This document shows positions 47,923-58,987 of a DNA stretch of 64,000 nucleotides, in pieces. The stretch covers positions 5,844,001 to 5,908,000 of the forward strand of contig BSBM01000636.1 in assembly GCA_027924585.1 (NCBI GenBank). Direction: 5' to 3'. Position numbers and translations under genes: made by a program. Below the pieces are notes generated by a model. That model was given only the letters and a program-made list of their open reading frames with translations. It had not been told where the DNA came from and did not search any database. The stretch comes from Larix kaempferi (taxonomy: Eukaryota; Streptophyta; Pinopsida; Pinales; Pinaceae). Every line of letters begins with the position of its first letter. Position 1 is the first letter of the stretch.

Positions 47923-48392
47923 TTTTGAAAGGTCATGGTTAGTGCAATTAGCCACAGGGACAAAAATACAAGTAACCAACTTTATTTCTAGTTGTGAAAT
48001 TCATATGCAAAATTTGATTACAAAAGTAGATTTGAATATTTTTCCATTAGGGTCTTATGATGATTAATTAGCATGGATTGGCTAGAAAAACATAAAGTTG
48101 TGCTAATTTGCTTTGAGAAAACTTTTAATTGCATTGATGAAAATGGTGAAAGTAAAATTGTTACAGGGATTCCAAAAAAGTTCTTAATAGGAAAATATTT
48201 GCTTTGCATTTGAAAAAGCGTGCTAGGAAAGGATGTAGGTTTTTTGTTGTACACATCACTGAAACTAATGATGATAAACCAAAATCTAGTTTAGAGGATT
48301 TTCTTCTTTTAAATGAATTTAAAGATGTGTTTCCAGAAGAGATACATGGACTACCTCTGAAGAGGGATATTGACTTTACCATTGAGTTAGTA
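47923..48392 (+). pseudogene. Gypsy-C protease end to first residues of RT, then truncated
   Basis: Protease remnants (WLEKHKVVL-like) are followed by FKDVFPEEIHGLPLKRDIDFTIELVP, the standard start of the chromovirus RT. Right after ELVP the sequence changes to LTR sequence at 'ccaagagctcaatccc', so RT, RNase H and integrase are missing. ORF 48204-48413 runs across the junction and is therefore chimeric. Confidence 0.85.
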
Positions 48393-49818
48393 CCAAGAGC
48401 TCAATCCCTATAGATGCATTGTGTCGATTACAATATGGGAAAGGAAAGCTCCTTGTGAGCTTGATCCTCTGTGTTTCGGTATAGAATATGTCTTTTATAC
48501 GCATGCGATCACAGTGGGGATAGGGAAAGTCTTTGTTAGCTTGATTATGTGCGATTTGTTTTATGTATTGTATTTAAATGAAAACAATCTCAGCTATCAC
48601 AACACTCTTCATGATTATAGAAGAATACGATCTCAACGCCTCATTTCTTATGTATTGTGTACTGTACCTTATCATAATACTAGTAAATAAATACAACCTC
48701 TCTGCCACAATTTTTTTTTATGTGATTACTCCACAATCAAACGATCGTTTCCGTGGGTGTGATCTTTAATCATGCAAGCAATCACCACATTGGGTATGGT
48801 CTCTGTTTATGATCGTTTGATAGTAGTTCCATTTTGGTACTTTGACATAATAACTATGCGATCTCTGGGTTCTTCCTGTTTGATAGAGCGGCGTGGATGT
48901 CCACATTTTGAACAAGATTTATTTGTTTTATTAAGAGTATATGTATAACATGCCTTCCTGTGTGATGTATATTAAGTTATTTTAACAACTGGGCATTGAA
49001 CCAAGATTGCACTTGGCTCATAGCCCAATCCCATACATTAACACTGTTTTTTTATAGTAGATAGATCATCAATGTTCTTATTTTTTTTACACGGTGTGAT
49101 CTCTATACCCAATCCTGTTGATCACATTATAGAGATGTGACTTGCATATCTATGTATTGGTTATTGACTATATTTATCCAGAGATGCGACTAGCATATCT
49201 AAGTTGACAGGTGGTTCATTTGTAATTAGGCATAGAGCTCATATGGATCCGCCATTGGATTTGGGGATTTACAAACTTGAATTGGGTCAATGAGATGTTT
49301 TAACGATATTCAGGAGCTAAACTTGAAATGGAAGACAAAATTCTTTCATTTGATCTCTGTTATATTTAAATTATAGAGGAATCAAAATTTGATCATTAAC
49401 GAGGCTCTATGTGATGGGAATATAGTGTTTTGACTTCATTGATCGATTGGATTCAGTCAAATTTTCCTTCGCTACACCAATCCTCCACCATGACGAAGTT
49501 TTCCCCGAATCCAATGTTAATCCTTGGGAAGCACTTGGTTGTGTTAATCCTTCCTCCGCAAATCCGCTCGCTTGTTTTTTTAACCTGGTGATTGCATTAA
49601 TTTCGGAATGCAGTCAGCTAAACTCTAGTTGACAGGTCGTGTTCTCTCCTTCCGTCTACCCCTTGATAATTTAATACTGCGAGTCAGAGTATTAAATGTT
49701 GAAGTGATTTAAACTAACTGTTTGCCGATACATGTTACAAGGATCGTCTAATCATGTAATTTCTTGTGTATGTAATAGTTGAAAATCATTTATGAGAACT
49801 TTACTTTCAACTTTGATT
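48393..49818 (+). repeat. internal fragment of the Gypsy-C LTR
   Basis: Matches 43648 to about 45190, with some small deletions, but lacks both LTR ends. Left junction shares the word aagagct with the RT sequence it replaced. On the right, after 'aactttactttcaactttgatta', it meets family-B gag sequence with no LTR end, so a second deletion or insertion occurred there. Confidence 0.85.
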
Positions 49819-52541
49819 ACTGGATTACCATATTCGAGAGCCACAAATGTTCCATGGGGTCAACCCAATCCAATATGCATCCTTGCGCAAGGAGGCCTAC
49901 CTATCCAACCTATGAAACCCATGGTTCCTACATCCTAATTCCCCCAAAATCCGTATATGGGAGGACTAACAGGTGTTGATGTCCCATCTCAACTGACCTT
50001 AGGTCCTACTGGTATTCCATTGCCTTATCAATATTACCATTATCTACAACCAAACTGACAATTACCCTTTTTGGCTACTTTAGATCTGCCATTCTTGCCA
50101 CGGTTGACAAATGATCCCATTCAACATGCCCAATTTTGGCCTGCCATACCTGCCAAAATCCCATCGGATATTCCCAAATTTGATGGGAAATCAGGTGAGG
50201 ATTCTAATAACCATGTAATGACTTATCATTTATGGTGTTCGTTGAACTCTTTGATGGATGATTCCATCCATTTGAGGCCTTTTCAAAGGACCCTTACTGG
50301 TACTGTAGATAAGTGGTATATTGAGTTACCATGACACTTCTTTGCAGTTTTCAACTCCCTGGCCATGGCCTTTTTTATGCATTTTCAATTACCAATACTG
50401 AACTTTTAACTTCACTGAGACCATCCACCTCCACTCATATTTCTGATCATATACATGAATGGAGGTGGTGGTGTAGGTTAATTAAAGCTACTATTTTGGA
50501 CCAATTATTAGCCAATTGGTTTACAAATTCATTGTTTCCACCATTAGATAGGGATGTTTCCATGGGAGGTGTTGTAACAAAGGAGCAGGCGATCAATTGT
50601 TCCCAATATTTGGATTTGTTTACTCCCAATCTGGCACATTATACGATTTTATCCCCAATGATCCTCGTCCCACAAGTGACCCTTCAAGACCTTCCACAAA
50701 TACTCCTACCAAAAACATTGTGGGTTATGTGAAGACACAGTTTGTACCCCAACCGGTTGGACACCAAACTCAATCTACCTCTACTCTAGTCCCACACTAG
50801 ACTGTTAGCAACACCAAAACTACTCCTTCTCCTGATCAAACTTTGGAGGTGAATACGGTCCAATCCTCTTCGTCTTAATCATAAGGAGGAAAGAAGAAAA
50901 ACAAAGGCAAATCTGAAAAGCTTTCGAACTAGAAAGAAAATCCCAAAACTCAAGAAACTAATGCTGAAACCAAACCCAAGAGAAAGACAAAATTTCCATG
51001 CTTGATATGTAGAGATGGTCACTACACTAAAGACTATCCTCATCATGAGGAAGTCAATAAGTTCTTGAAAGGTGTATCCCAACCTACAGTACTGAATAAC
51101 CCTTTCCCTCCACAACAACAACAAATGGTGACACACAATATGAACCCCCCACAGGGGGAAATGAAAATCATTCCCACCAAGGGGATGCATTCCCGAATGA
51201 TGATATCTTCTTGTGTAATGAGACGATTAGTGTAACTACCAGTTCCCATACATATGAACCCCTTCTAGATAAAGACTCAACTGAGGAAATTCTAACAAGA
51301 CTTCCACCTCCACATACACTACTCCTCCCACTCCATTAGGCCCTCTTCAAATAGAGAAGCTCGTTGTTGGCTCTGTTTTGCGCCCACCCAAGGCCACCAT
51401 TCGAAAGGAGACATTTAATCCAAGTGCTTATGCTGCTAAGAATTATAACATTGTTGAGGATTTGTCCCAAGCACCTTGTGCCATGTCAACTCTTGAGGTT
51501 CTGCAAAACTATCCTAGTCAACGTAGAACCCTTTTGTCATCTCTTGGAGCCGTGGATCTCGAAACATCAAATTCCATTATGTTTGATCTGGAGCATTTTA
51601 AAATGAGCATTTCCCACAAACTTGCATTTCAGATTACTACCATTGTTTGTGGGAAAAGCGTCCATCACACTGTCTTAGATGAAGGTGCCTCTACTTCCAT
51701 TATGTCTTTATCCAGTTGGAAGCCCCTAGGTTCTCTTGATGTCAATCGATCTCCTACCACACTTAAATCTTTCGATGGTTTCAGTTTTCATCTATATGGA
51801 CTTTTACCTTCGCTATCTGTGGAATTAAGGGGCAAGACCATTTCCATTCATGTGGAAGTGGTAGACAGACCCTTAGATTATAATTTTCTACTTGGTCGAA
51901 ATTAGTTTTATGCTATGACTGTCGTTGCTTCTTCAGTATTTCTCTTAGTACAAATTCCCCATCAATGGAAAATTGCTACGATAGACCAACTTGACTATTG
52001 TATGCCAAATATCCATGACAACTCTGCCCATAATGTCCCTCTTTTGGGACATACAAAGATTTATTATGAGGATGTCAGTGTAGGGTTGCTTAAAAACTCT
52101 TCACTGATGGGAGTATTCCCTTTACCTGTTCTTGATCCTCCGTGGAAAGTTGCCACAATGAACATAATTTCATCTACGGTGCCACGATCCCCTGAATCAT
52201 TTGATCCTCGGGTTGTACCTTGTCCATATGAACTAGATCCTTCAATTGGGGAATTGAAGCTCGCTCTGCCCCCGGTTACCCTTATTGAGTCTCTTGGCAT
52301 GCATTCTTTCCAGTGTATTATTCTTCCGTCCGATGAAGGCCTCTTGGAAACCATGGCCAAGAATCATGAGAATAGTTCATTGTGTGTGTCAAGCTCATTA
52401 AAAAATGAAATAGATCCCCCTCCCATTGAGTCAAGTCTTCTACCAGAATTAGTACCCAAACCTTTATTTCCTGTGCCCTTGTCACTTGATTTTGTTTCTT
52501 CCTCCCTCTCTGGCCAACCTATTCCTAGTAGTAACCAATAG
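49819..52541 (+). pseudogene. family-B gag and protease (no pol)
   Basis: The gag N-terminal linker has stops, then the core FLATLDLPFLPRLTNDP, IPSDIPKFDGKSGEDSNNHV and LWCSLNSLMDDSIHLRPFQRTL (50071-50390), close to Gypsy-A gag. After a frameshift comes a zinc knuckle with the last Cys lost (CLICRDGHYTKDYPH, near 51000). The protease at 51378-51905 reads VLDEGASTSIMSL and ends LDYNFLLGRN. After a TAG the frame continues 208 codons to 52541 with a Pro/Ser-rich tail. The purine-rich start of the spacer follows within 55 bp, so RT, RNase H and integrase are absent. Confidence 0.85.
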
Positions 52542-52593
52542 TGTCATTGGGTGAAGCAAAAGAGTTAGCGGATGAAATAAATCTTGGGGGGCA

Positions 52594-54975
52594 TGTCTCC
52601 AGCCTCTGGATATCATACTGGAGTTAAGCCTCTAGCTTTTTCCGATCATGCTAGGGGAAAAGTTCTAACCTGTGGAAATCATGTCTGGAGAAAAACCATT
52701 CATGGGTATCACCCAAAATACTAACCTCTGGATATCATGTTGGGAAGAAACCCACCAATGGGTGACATTTTGAGCACGGTTTATTTTTGTTTCCAATCTT
52801 GTTAAAAAATGAAACCTCGAGCATAGTTCATTTTAAGTTTCAAGCTCAATAAAAAATTAAGTATATACCTTGAGCATTCTTTTCACCCATCTAAGAGCTC
52901 GCTAAAAATAATAAAAGATTTTGTGCTTACTTTTTACTTTTTCGTGCTCTGATTAAAACATGAAAAAAATGTTGAGCTTACTTTTTACTTTTTCGTGCTC
53001 TGGTTAAAACATGAAAAAAATTCTGAGCGCTTTTAATACCATAGTCATGCTTGTTAAAATTGAGTAAAAAGGTGTCGAGTCTAGTCCTCTTTATCATACT
53101 CGTAAAATAATGAGGAAGTGTCCAACGAGTATAGGTTTATCTCTTTATCCGGCTTCACTAGACTATTTACGGAAAATGAACCGTGCCAAGTTTAATTTTA
53201 GTCTTTGACATACTTGGTTAGAAACCCTTACAAAGTCATCTCTCGAGTGATAATTTATCCCTTTTTGGCCTCGTTATATTAGTTACGAAAAATGAACTCT
53301 TCAAAGTCTTCTTTAATCCCTTTTCAAACTCCCTAAACATGAAAATATTGCCAAGCGAGCTTGCTTCTTTCATGCTCATGAAAGTATTTGAAAGGATGTC
53401 CATTTGGTGATAGTTTATCCCTTTTTTGGACCATTTGGAATAATTACAAAAATGGAATACTATGGTCTATCATTGACTATAATATTTCTCTCTCTCATAT
53501 CGTTTTATCCTTTTTTGGACGAGGAGACTAATTTTATGAAAAATAACCATTTTGGAGTCTTATCTAGGTTCTTTTTAGACTCTCTAAATGTGAAAATACC
53601 ATCGAATTTACCTTCTTTGGACTCATAAAACAATGCATTGAAGGTCCCATATGGGACTAAACCCCTCATTCTCCAAATTCGTTAAACATATGATGAGGGA
53701 CTCATCTAAGATGAGCTATACCAAACATCTGTTATCCTCATCATGCTCATTTAGAAAAACAAAGAGGTACTCATCGATCAGAAGGAGGGGGGGGGGATTG
53801 GGAAAAATAGGTTAGTTTTGTTGGAAAGATTTATGGAAGCTTGTTGTCTCCCTTGAACATGGCACCTGTTTGCGTTTTGACTATTGGGTAATTTGCTTGC
53901 CTCCAAGTTATAACAATTCCATGAGTCACCGTACTCCTTTGGTACAACCGAAGAATTCCTCAGTCATTAGCACATTATTTTTTGGTGTCTACCTTGTTGA
54001 GTCAATGCTTCCAAGTCACTTGTCATGCCCTTCAATGTTCAAGGGAAATATAACTCGAGTTAGGCTTTCTACAGTTCTATTGACCTTCATACTTGTGTCA
54101 TTTTATGCTCATTTGGTCTGTTACTTTACATCACTTTCCTGTGTCGGTTTCGTGTCAATTATGTGGGATACATCATGGCCCTCCTTCGATAAGTCTATTC
54201 ATGTCGACTCCAATACATCATCCAGAAATTAGACTTAGAAACCATTTAGTACCTTAGGTCCTGCATGCCTTAATGGTAGGTTTCCTTGCTTCCGATAGTA
54301 GGTTTGCATCATTGATCTTTGATCGGACGATTCCATGAGTGTTCTACTTCAACTCACTTATTCACATTTGTTGTAATGTACTAGGATACCTTGGGAGTCA
54401 TTGATATCATTAGTTATTTCCCTCGCGCTTGTTAACAGCTTACATCAATGACCGATAATCAAGTGGTTTATACCATGTTAAAACTCAATATCTTTATTCA
54501 CATGTCTAGAATCATATCGCTTCGAGATCAGGTTGAATACCCTGGGGACTCTTGTTATGTACTTTACCTAGGTTGCGATGGATAAATTTTGAGTAGGTTC
54601 CTACATGGATATCATGTTGGCACTAATATGTATACTGTCACACATATCCACTTTGTATTGGTATGTGTATTTTTCATTTTTATATCAGGATCTACCTTGT
54701 ATTCTTGTAGCCATGATTTTTTTCATTCATTTAGGTATGGATCCACATTGTATGTCGGTGGTTGTATCCTAAGTCAGTACTATCATGGATCTGCATGTAT
54801 TGGTTAGCAACCATGCTTTGAGTTAGTTTATTCTGAGCATAGGTATGCCTTCCTCGGGGATGATGTAGATATACTATTTGGTCTTTGCTTGCAGCTTCTT
54901 CTCTGCTCTCTTCCAGACACTTCTTTAGACCCATATCTTGGTAAAGTGTTTCGGCTATCAGATCCATTTTGACCT
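52594..54975 (+). mobile_element. 3' spacer of the family-B copy
   Basis: Matches 294-2602, starting from 'ctggatatcatactggagttaag'. Contains duplicated 'gagcttactttttactttttcgtgctct.attaaaacatgaaa' units near 52920-53040. Open frames such as 53870-54232 are not kept in frame in the other copy and are treated as non-coding. Confidence 0.75.
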
Positions 54976-54993
54976 CACACTTTAGGGGGAACC
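54976..54993 (+). other. polypurine tract of the family-B copy
   Basis: The sequence cacactttagggggaacc sits immediately before TGTTACACCTC. Confidence 0.75.
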
Positions 54994-55873
54994 TGTTACA
55001 CCTCAGAAATCCATCATTAGGAGGTATAAATCCACTTCAACCAACCCTATTTTGGGCCATGTACAAGAATTTTCGCCCCCTTCCAATTGTCTAGGGAGTG
55101 ACAATCTCATCTTTGTTGCTCAGTGGCCTTCTTTAGGGGAGTGAAAATCTCCTCTAACCGCTCTTCCTTGAGTTTAGGATCAATATTTGAGAGGGATTTT
55201 TGGAGATTAGGTCTACCCTTCGAATCCTATCCTCCATACCATCCTAAGTATGTCAATCCTCTCATCATCCTTGATATCCTCTTGTGATCCAAACATTTTT
55301 CCATGGTGGGTTTGGCCCCCAATTCCTATAAATGAAGCTCCTACCTTGAATCCCACAAATGGAAAGTATGCTTGGAGATGCCATCCTTATGTTAGTTGGA
55401 TTCTCAAAGGATTTTGGAAGGGAAGCTTGGAGGAGGTGCTACCACAAGTCAGGTATACCATTGTACATGCTTCTTTATGGATTTCCATTAATACAACTTG
55501 GCCTATTTCTCCCATATGTGTCTTCATTTACATGTATGCTTATTGTTGTTGCATTCAAAGTAAGTAGGATTATTTATGCTTAACTTGTAGAAGGAAGGTA
55601 GTCCTTGGTGTTGTCTCTACATGATATACTCATCTTTAGAGCTTTGGACATCAAACCTAAAGGCTAGAGCATCGAGGAGAACCATCAGTAAGGAGGTAAG
55701 TCATCTTATCTCCCTCACTCTTCTTCCTTTTTGTCTTGTTGTGTGCGTAAAGCTTAGGTCTAGGAGAAAGTTAGAGTCCATTTGTTTTGCTTTTGTCTTG
55801 GATTAGGGATCTAGGGAACCTTTACTTGTCCAAGAGGGATTCTACCTATCCGTAGAGAGAATTTCCTACAACA
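54994..55873 (+). repeat. 3' LTR of the family-B copy (880 bp)
   Basis: Starts TGTTACACCTC and ends CCTACAACA. Aligns with 2620-3631, and with 1-258 at its end. Its last 35 bases also resemble the end of the Gypsy-A LTR (TATCCGTAG...TTC..ACAACA). Confidence 0.8.
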
Positions 55874-57240
55874 CTCACATAATGTACATAATAAGCACTA
55901 GTTGTAATGGAACAAATTCTTTTTGGAGTAATAAGCACCAAGTGTAGAGCATTAAAATGATAAAAAATATTTGGACATAATACATAAAGTATAAATGGAT
56001 GTGGAACTATAATTTTGGGTTAGAAATAAACACCTAATTGTAGGGCATTAAAAGATAAACAATCCATTGATATAACACATAAAATGGCAAGCAATATGCA
56101 CCTAGTAACATTAGATTTAATGATATGTATCCCAACAACAACAACATTAAATGCATTGTCGTTGGGTGGAAATTGCTTCACTATATAAAATATCAAGAGA
56201 ACTGTAGTTAAATATTTAGATTCAAGCAATAAACACCTAGATGTATTATTAAAAGGTAGAAGAGTATACTTAAAGAAAATACAAAGTATCAAGAAAAGTG
56301 GAACTAAAATTTTGGAAAAGAAATAAACACCTAGTTGTAAAGCATTAAATGATAAAGAGTACATAAACAAAATACAAAAAATATCGAAAGAAGTGAGTCA
56401 AATGTTTTGGCTAGCTATAAAAATCCTGCTTTAAAATGTTTTGGCAAAATCCACCTTTAAAGCATTAAAGGATAAAGTGTGCACTGACAAAATGCACAAA
56501 ATACCGAAAAAGGTGAGGTTAAATATTTTGGAATAAGCATTAGTTGAAACATAGCAATTTTTTTAGGGAGTAATAAGCACAAATTGCATAGTATTAAAAG
56601 GATAAAAAATATATTATAGACATAATGCATAAAGTAAATATTTTGGAATAAGCATTAGTTGAAACAGAGCAATTTTTTTGGGAGTAATAAACACAAATTG
56701 CATAGTATTAAAAGGATAAAAAATATATTATAGACATAATGCATAAAGTATTAGGGATGTGGATCTATAATTTTGGGCAAGAAATAAACACCCAATTGTA
56801 GAGTATTAAAAGATAAAAAGTACACTAATAGAATGCATAAAATGACAATCAATCTATTAGGTGGATATTGTTTCTATGTATAAAATATTTTTGATAAACA
56901 ATAAACAACTAATTATAAAGGAGTACACTATCAAAAAAATAAATAAACAATAATGTTCAACTAATTATAAAGGAGTACATTAAGAAGTACAAAGTATTAG
57001 GAGAAGTGGAATTGAAATTTGTACAAGAAATAATCACGTAACTATAAAGTATTAAAGAATAAAAAGTACACAAACAATCTACAGAAAATACCAAAAAAAC
57101 TGATCCAAATTTTTTAATTAGCAATAAACATTCATCTATAACAATATTAAAAGATAAAGAGTGTAATGATAAAATGCAAGACTAAACCTTTTAACCTTTT
57201 GGGCCAGAGAAGCACCCAACTATAAGACATTAAATGTTTC
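55874..57240. repeat. degenerate repeats with period of roughly 100-130 bp
   Basis: Phrases 'aataaacacctaattgtaaagcattaaa', 'gataaaaagtacac', 'aatgcataaaat' and 'gaaaagtggaactaaaattttgg' recur in the same order through the region, with many changes. A near-exact 105-bp duplication lies at 56530-56750 ('aatattttggaataagcattagttgaaac'). Coding potential not seen. Confidence 0.7.
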
Positions 57241-57514
57241 ATATGCTAGTGCGCATCGTTAGTTTTAAAAGTAATTAGTGTGTACCTTTAGATTTTTTTT
57301 CAAGTCATTTTAGATCCAAGTATATGTACACATTATTAAATGTTTTGTAACTTATGTTGGCTTTAAAAAAAATTATAACTATTTTTATCATTAATTATCA
57401 CATTGTTTTGTTTTACTTATATTTTCAATATTTAAATGAAGTTTTTTGTTTTTTTAAAATTTAAAATGGTTTCATCATATATATTTGTTTGAATGTATCA
57501 AATTTGTGGGACTG

Positions 57515-57710
57515 GTCTTTGGTCTAAAAAACCATGATTCAGGGGCATCTAAACCATTAAAATTAGCCAGGGATTGCACCTGGGCCACTCCAACCCTTAG
57601 CATGGTTGGGTTTTTTTGGTGTCTCCTCCCACCACCGTTGAGTTTCGAACCTTGGGACGCCTAACAAATGGAACCCCTAGAATACCAACCGCGCTAGTGG
57701 GATTTGACTT
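57515..57710 (-). mobile_element. tRNA-derived SINE
   Basis: On the minus strand a box A (TAGCGCGGTTGGTA, 57683-57696) is followed about 30 bp later by a box B (AAGGTTCGAAACT, 57641-57653), spacing close to that of a tRNA. A non-tRNA body to about 57515 follows. Ends are not marked by a visible duplication. It interrupts the degenerate repeat domain. The open frames over it on both strands are shadows. Confidence 0.65.
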
Positions 57711-58056
57711 TGAATTGAAGGACATGGGGGTGGGGTTTGCTCCACTTATGTGTGCACAAGTCATAATAACATTTAATACAATCTCTCTGGGCGCAACCAC
57801 ACATTCAACCACTACCTCAATGTGATCCATGGCTTCAAGCTTGACCCTTATTGGAATTGAACCTTTCCCTCGCTCTTCACCAATGGATCCAACCCCTTTG
57901 GGCTCATCATATACAATATTATATAAAATTTAATTACAAAATTTAATTACATAATTTTTTAACATCTAAATGAAAATTAAATGATTAATATGTAATTTTT
58001 TATGAATATGAATGGAAAAATAATATCTTACTCTTTTTATTAATTCTATTCAAATC

Positions 58057-58342
58057 AACTTAATTTACAAAATTTAAATAATTAATTTAATTTCATATAA
58101 TAATGTATTACTATAATATATAATATATTCTTCTATCTTTACTTTACTATTGGAACTTAATTTACAAAATTTAAATAATTAATTTAATTTCATATAATAA
58201 TGTATTACTATAATATATAATATATTCTTTTATCTTTACTTTACTACTAAAACTTAATTTACAAAATTTAAATAATTAATTTAATTTCATATAATAGTGT
58301 ATTACTATAATATATTCTTCTATCTTTACTTTACTATTGGGC
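58057..58342. repeat. 97-bp tandem repeat, three units
   Basis: Units start at 58057, 58154 and 58251 with aacttaatttacaaaattt, are nearly identical, and are very AT-rich. The third is slightly shorter. Confidence 0.93.
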
Positions 58343-58439
58343 TAACTTTCTATTATTATTATATTATAGTGATATATATTATATTTAAGTTTCTCAAATA
58401 TTTTTTTATATTTATTTTTAAATTCTAAATTAAATATAT

Positions 58440-58987
58440 TTTTAAAACATGATAAATTAAAGAATAAAAAGTATATGTATAAAATGCATGTGGAATTAAA
58501 ACTTTGGGTTAAAATAAATATCGAATTGTAGAACTTTACAAGATAAAGAGTACAATGCCAATGCATAAAATGACAAGCAATATGTACCAAACAATAGTGC
58601 ATTTAATGCTATTGTTATTATTAATGAGATATATACTGTTAGATCCAAAATTACTTTTCTGTATAAAATGTATAAAATATCAAGAAAAATGGGGAGTTCA
58701 AAATTTTGGTAAGCAATAAGTACCTAACTATAGAGTATTAAAAAGTAAAGGAGCATATAGAGAGAAAACATACAAAGTATCAAGAAAAGTGGAACTAAAT
58801 TTTTTGGACGAGAAATAAACACCTAATTGTAAAGCATTAAAGGATAAAAAGTAGAAAAATATAATGCACAAAATATCAAGAGAAGTGTGCCAACTGTTTT
58901 GGCTAGAAACAAACTCCCATTTTAAAGCATTAACAGATTAAGATTGCAATGACAAAATGCCCAAAATATGAAAAACAGTGAGGCCAA
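58440..58987. repeat. continuation of the degenerate repeat domain
   Basis: The same phrases as in 55874-57240 ('gcataaaatgacaagcaatatgtacc', 'tatcaagaaaagtggaactaaa', 'aataaacacctaattgtaaagcattaaaggata') reappear here in the same orientation. The SINE and the AT-rich array therefore lie inside one older repeat domain. Confidence 0.7.

Noticed and set aside
52594-55873. Whole block read as a single 3.3-kb LTR
   Set aside because: The equivalent sequence in Gypsy-A lies between pol and the purine tract, and a purine tract plus TGTTACACC at 54976-55000 marks the real LTR start. The first 2.4 kb is spacer.
57641-57696. A functional tRNA gene from the box A and B pair
   Set aside because: No acceptor stem or anticodon arm can be folded, and a non-tRNA body follows; a SINE fits better.
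57597-57830. ORFs on both strands around 57.6-57.8 kb
   Set aside because: They coincide with the SINE and its pol III boxes. Both are open by chance.
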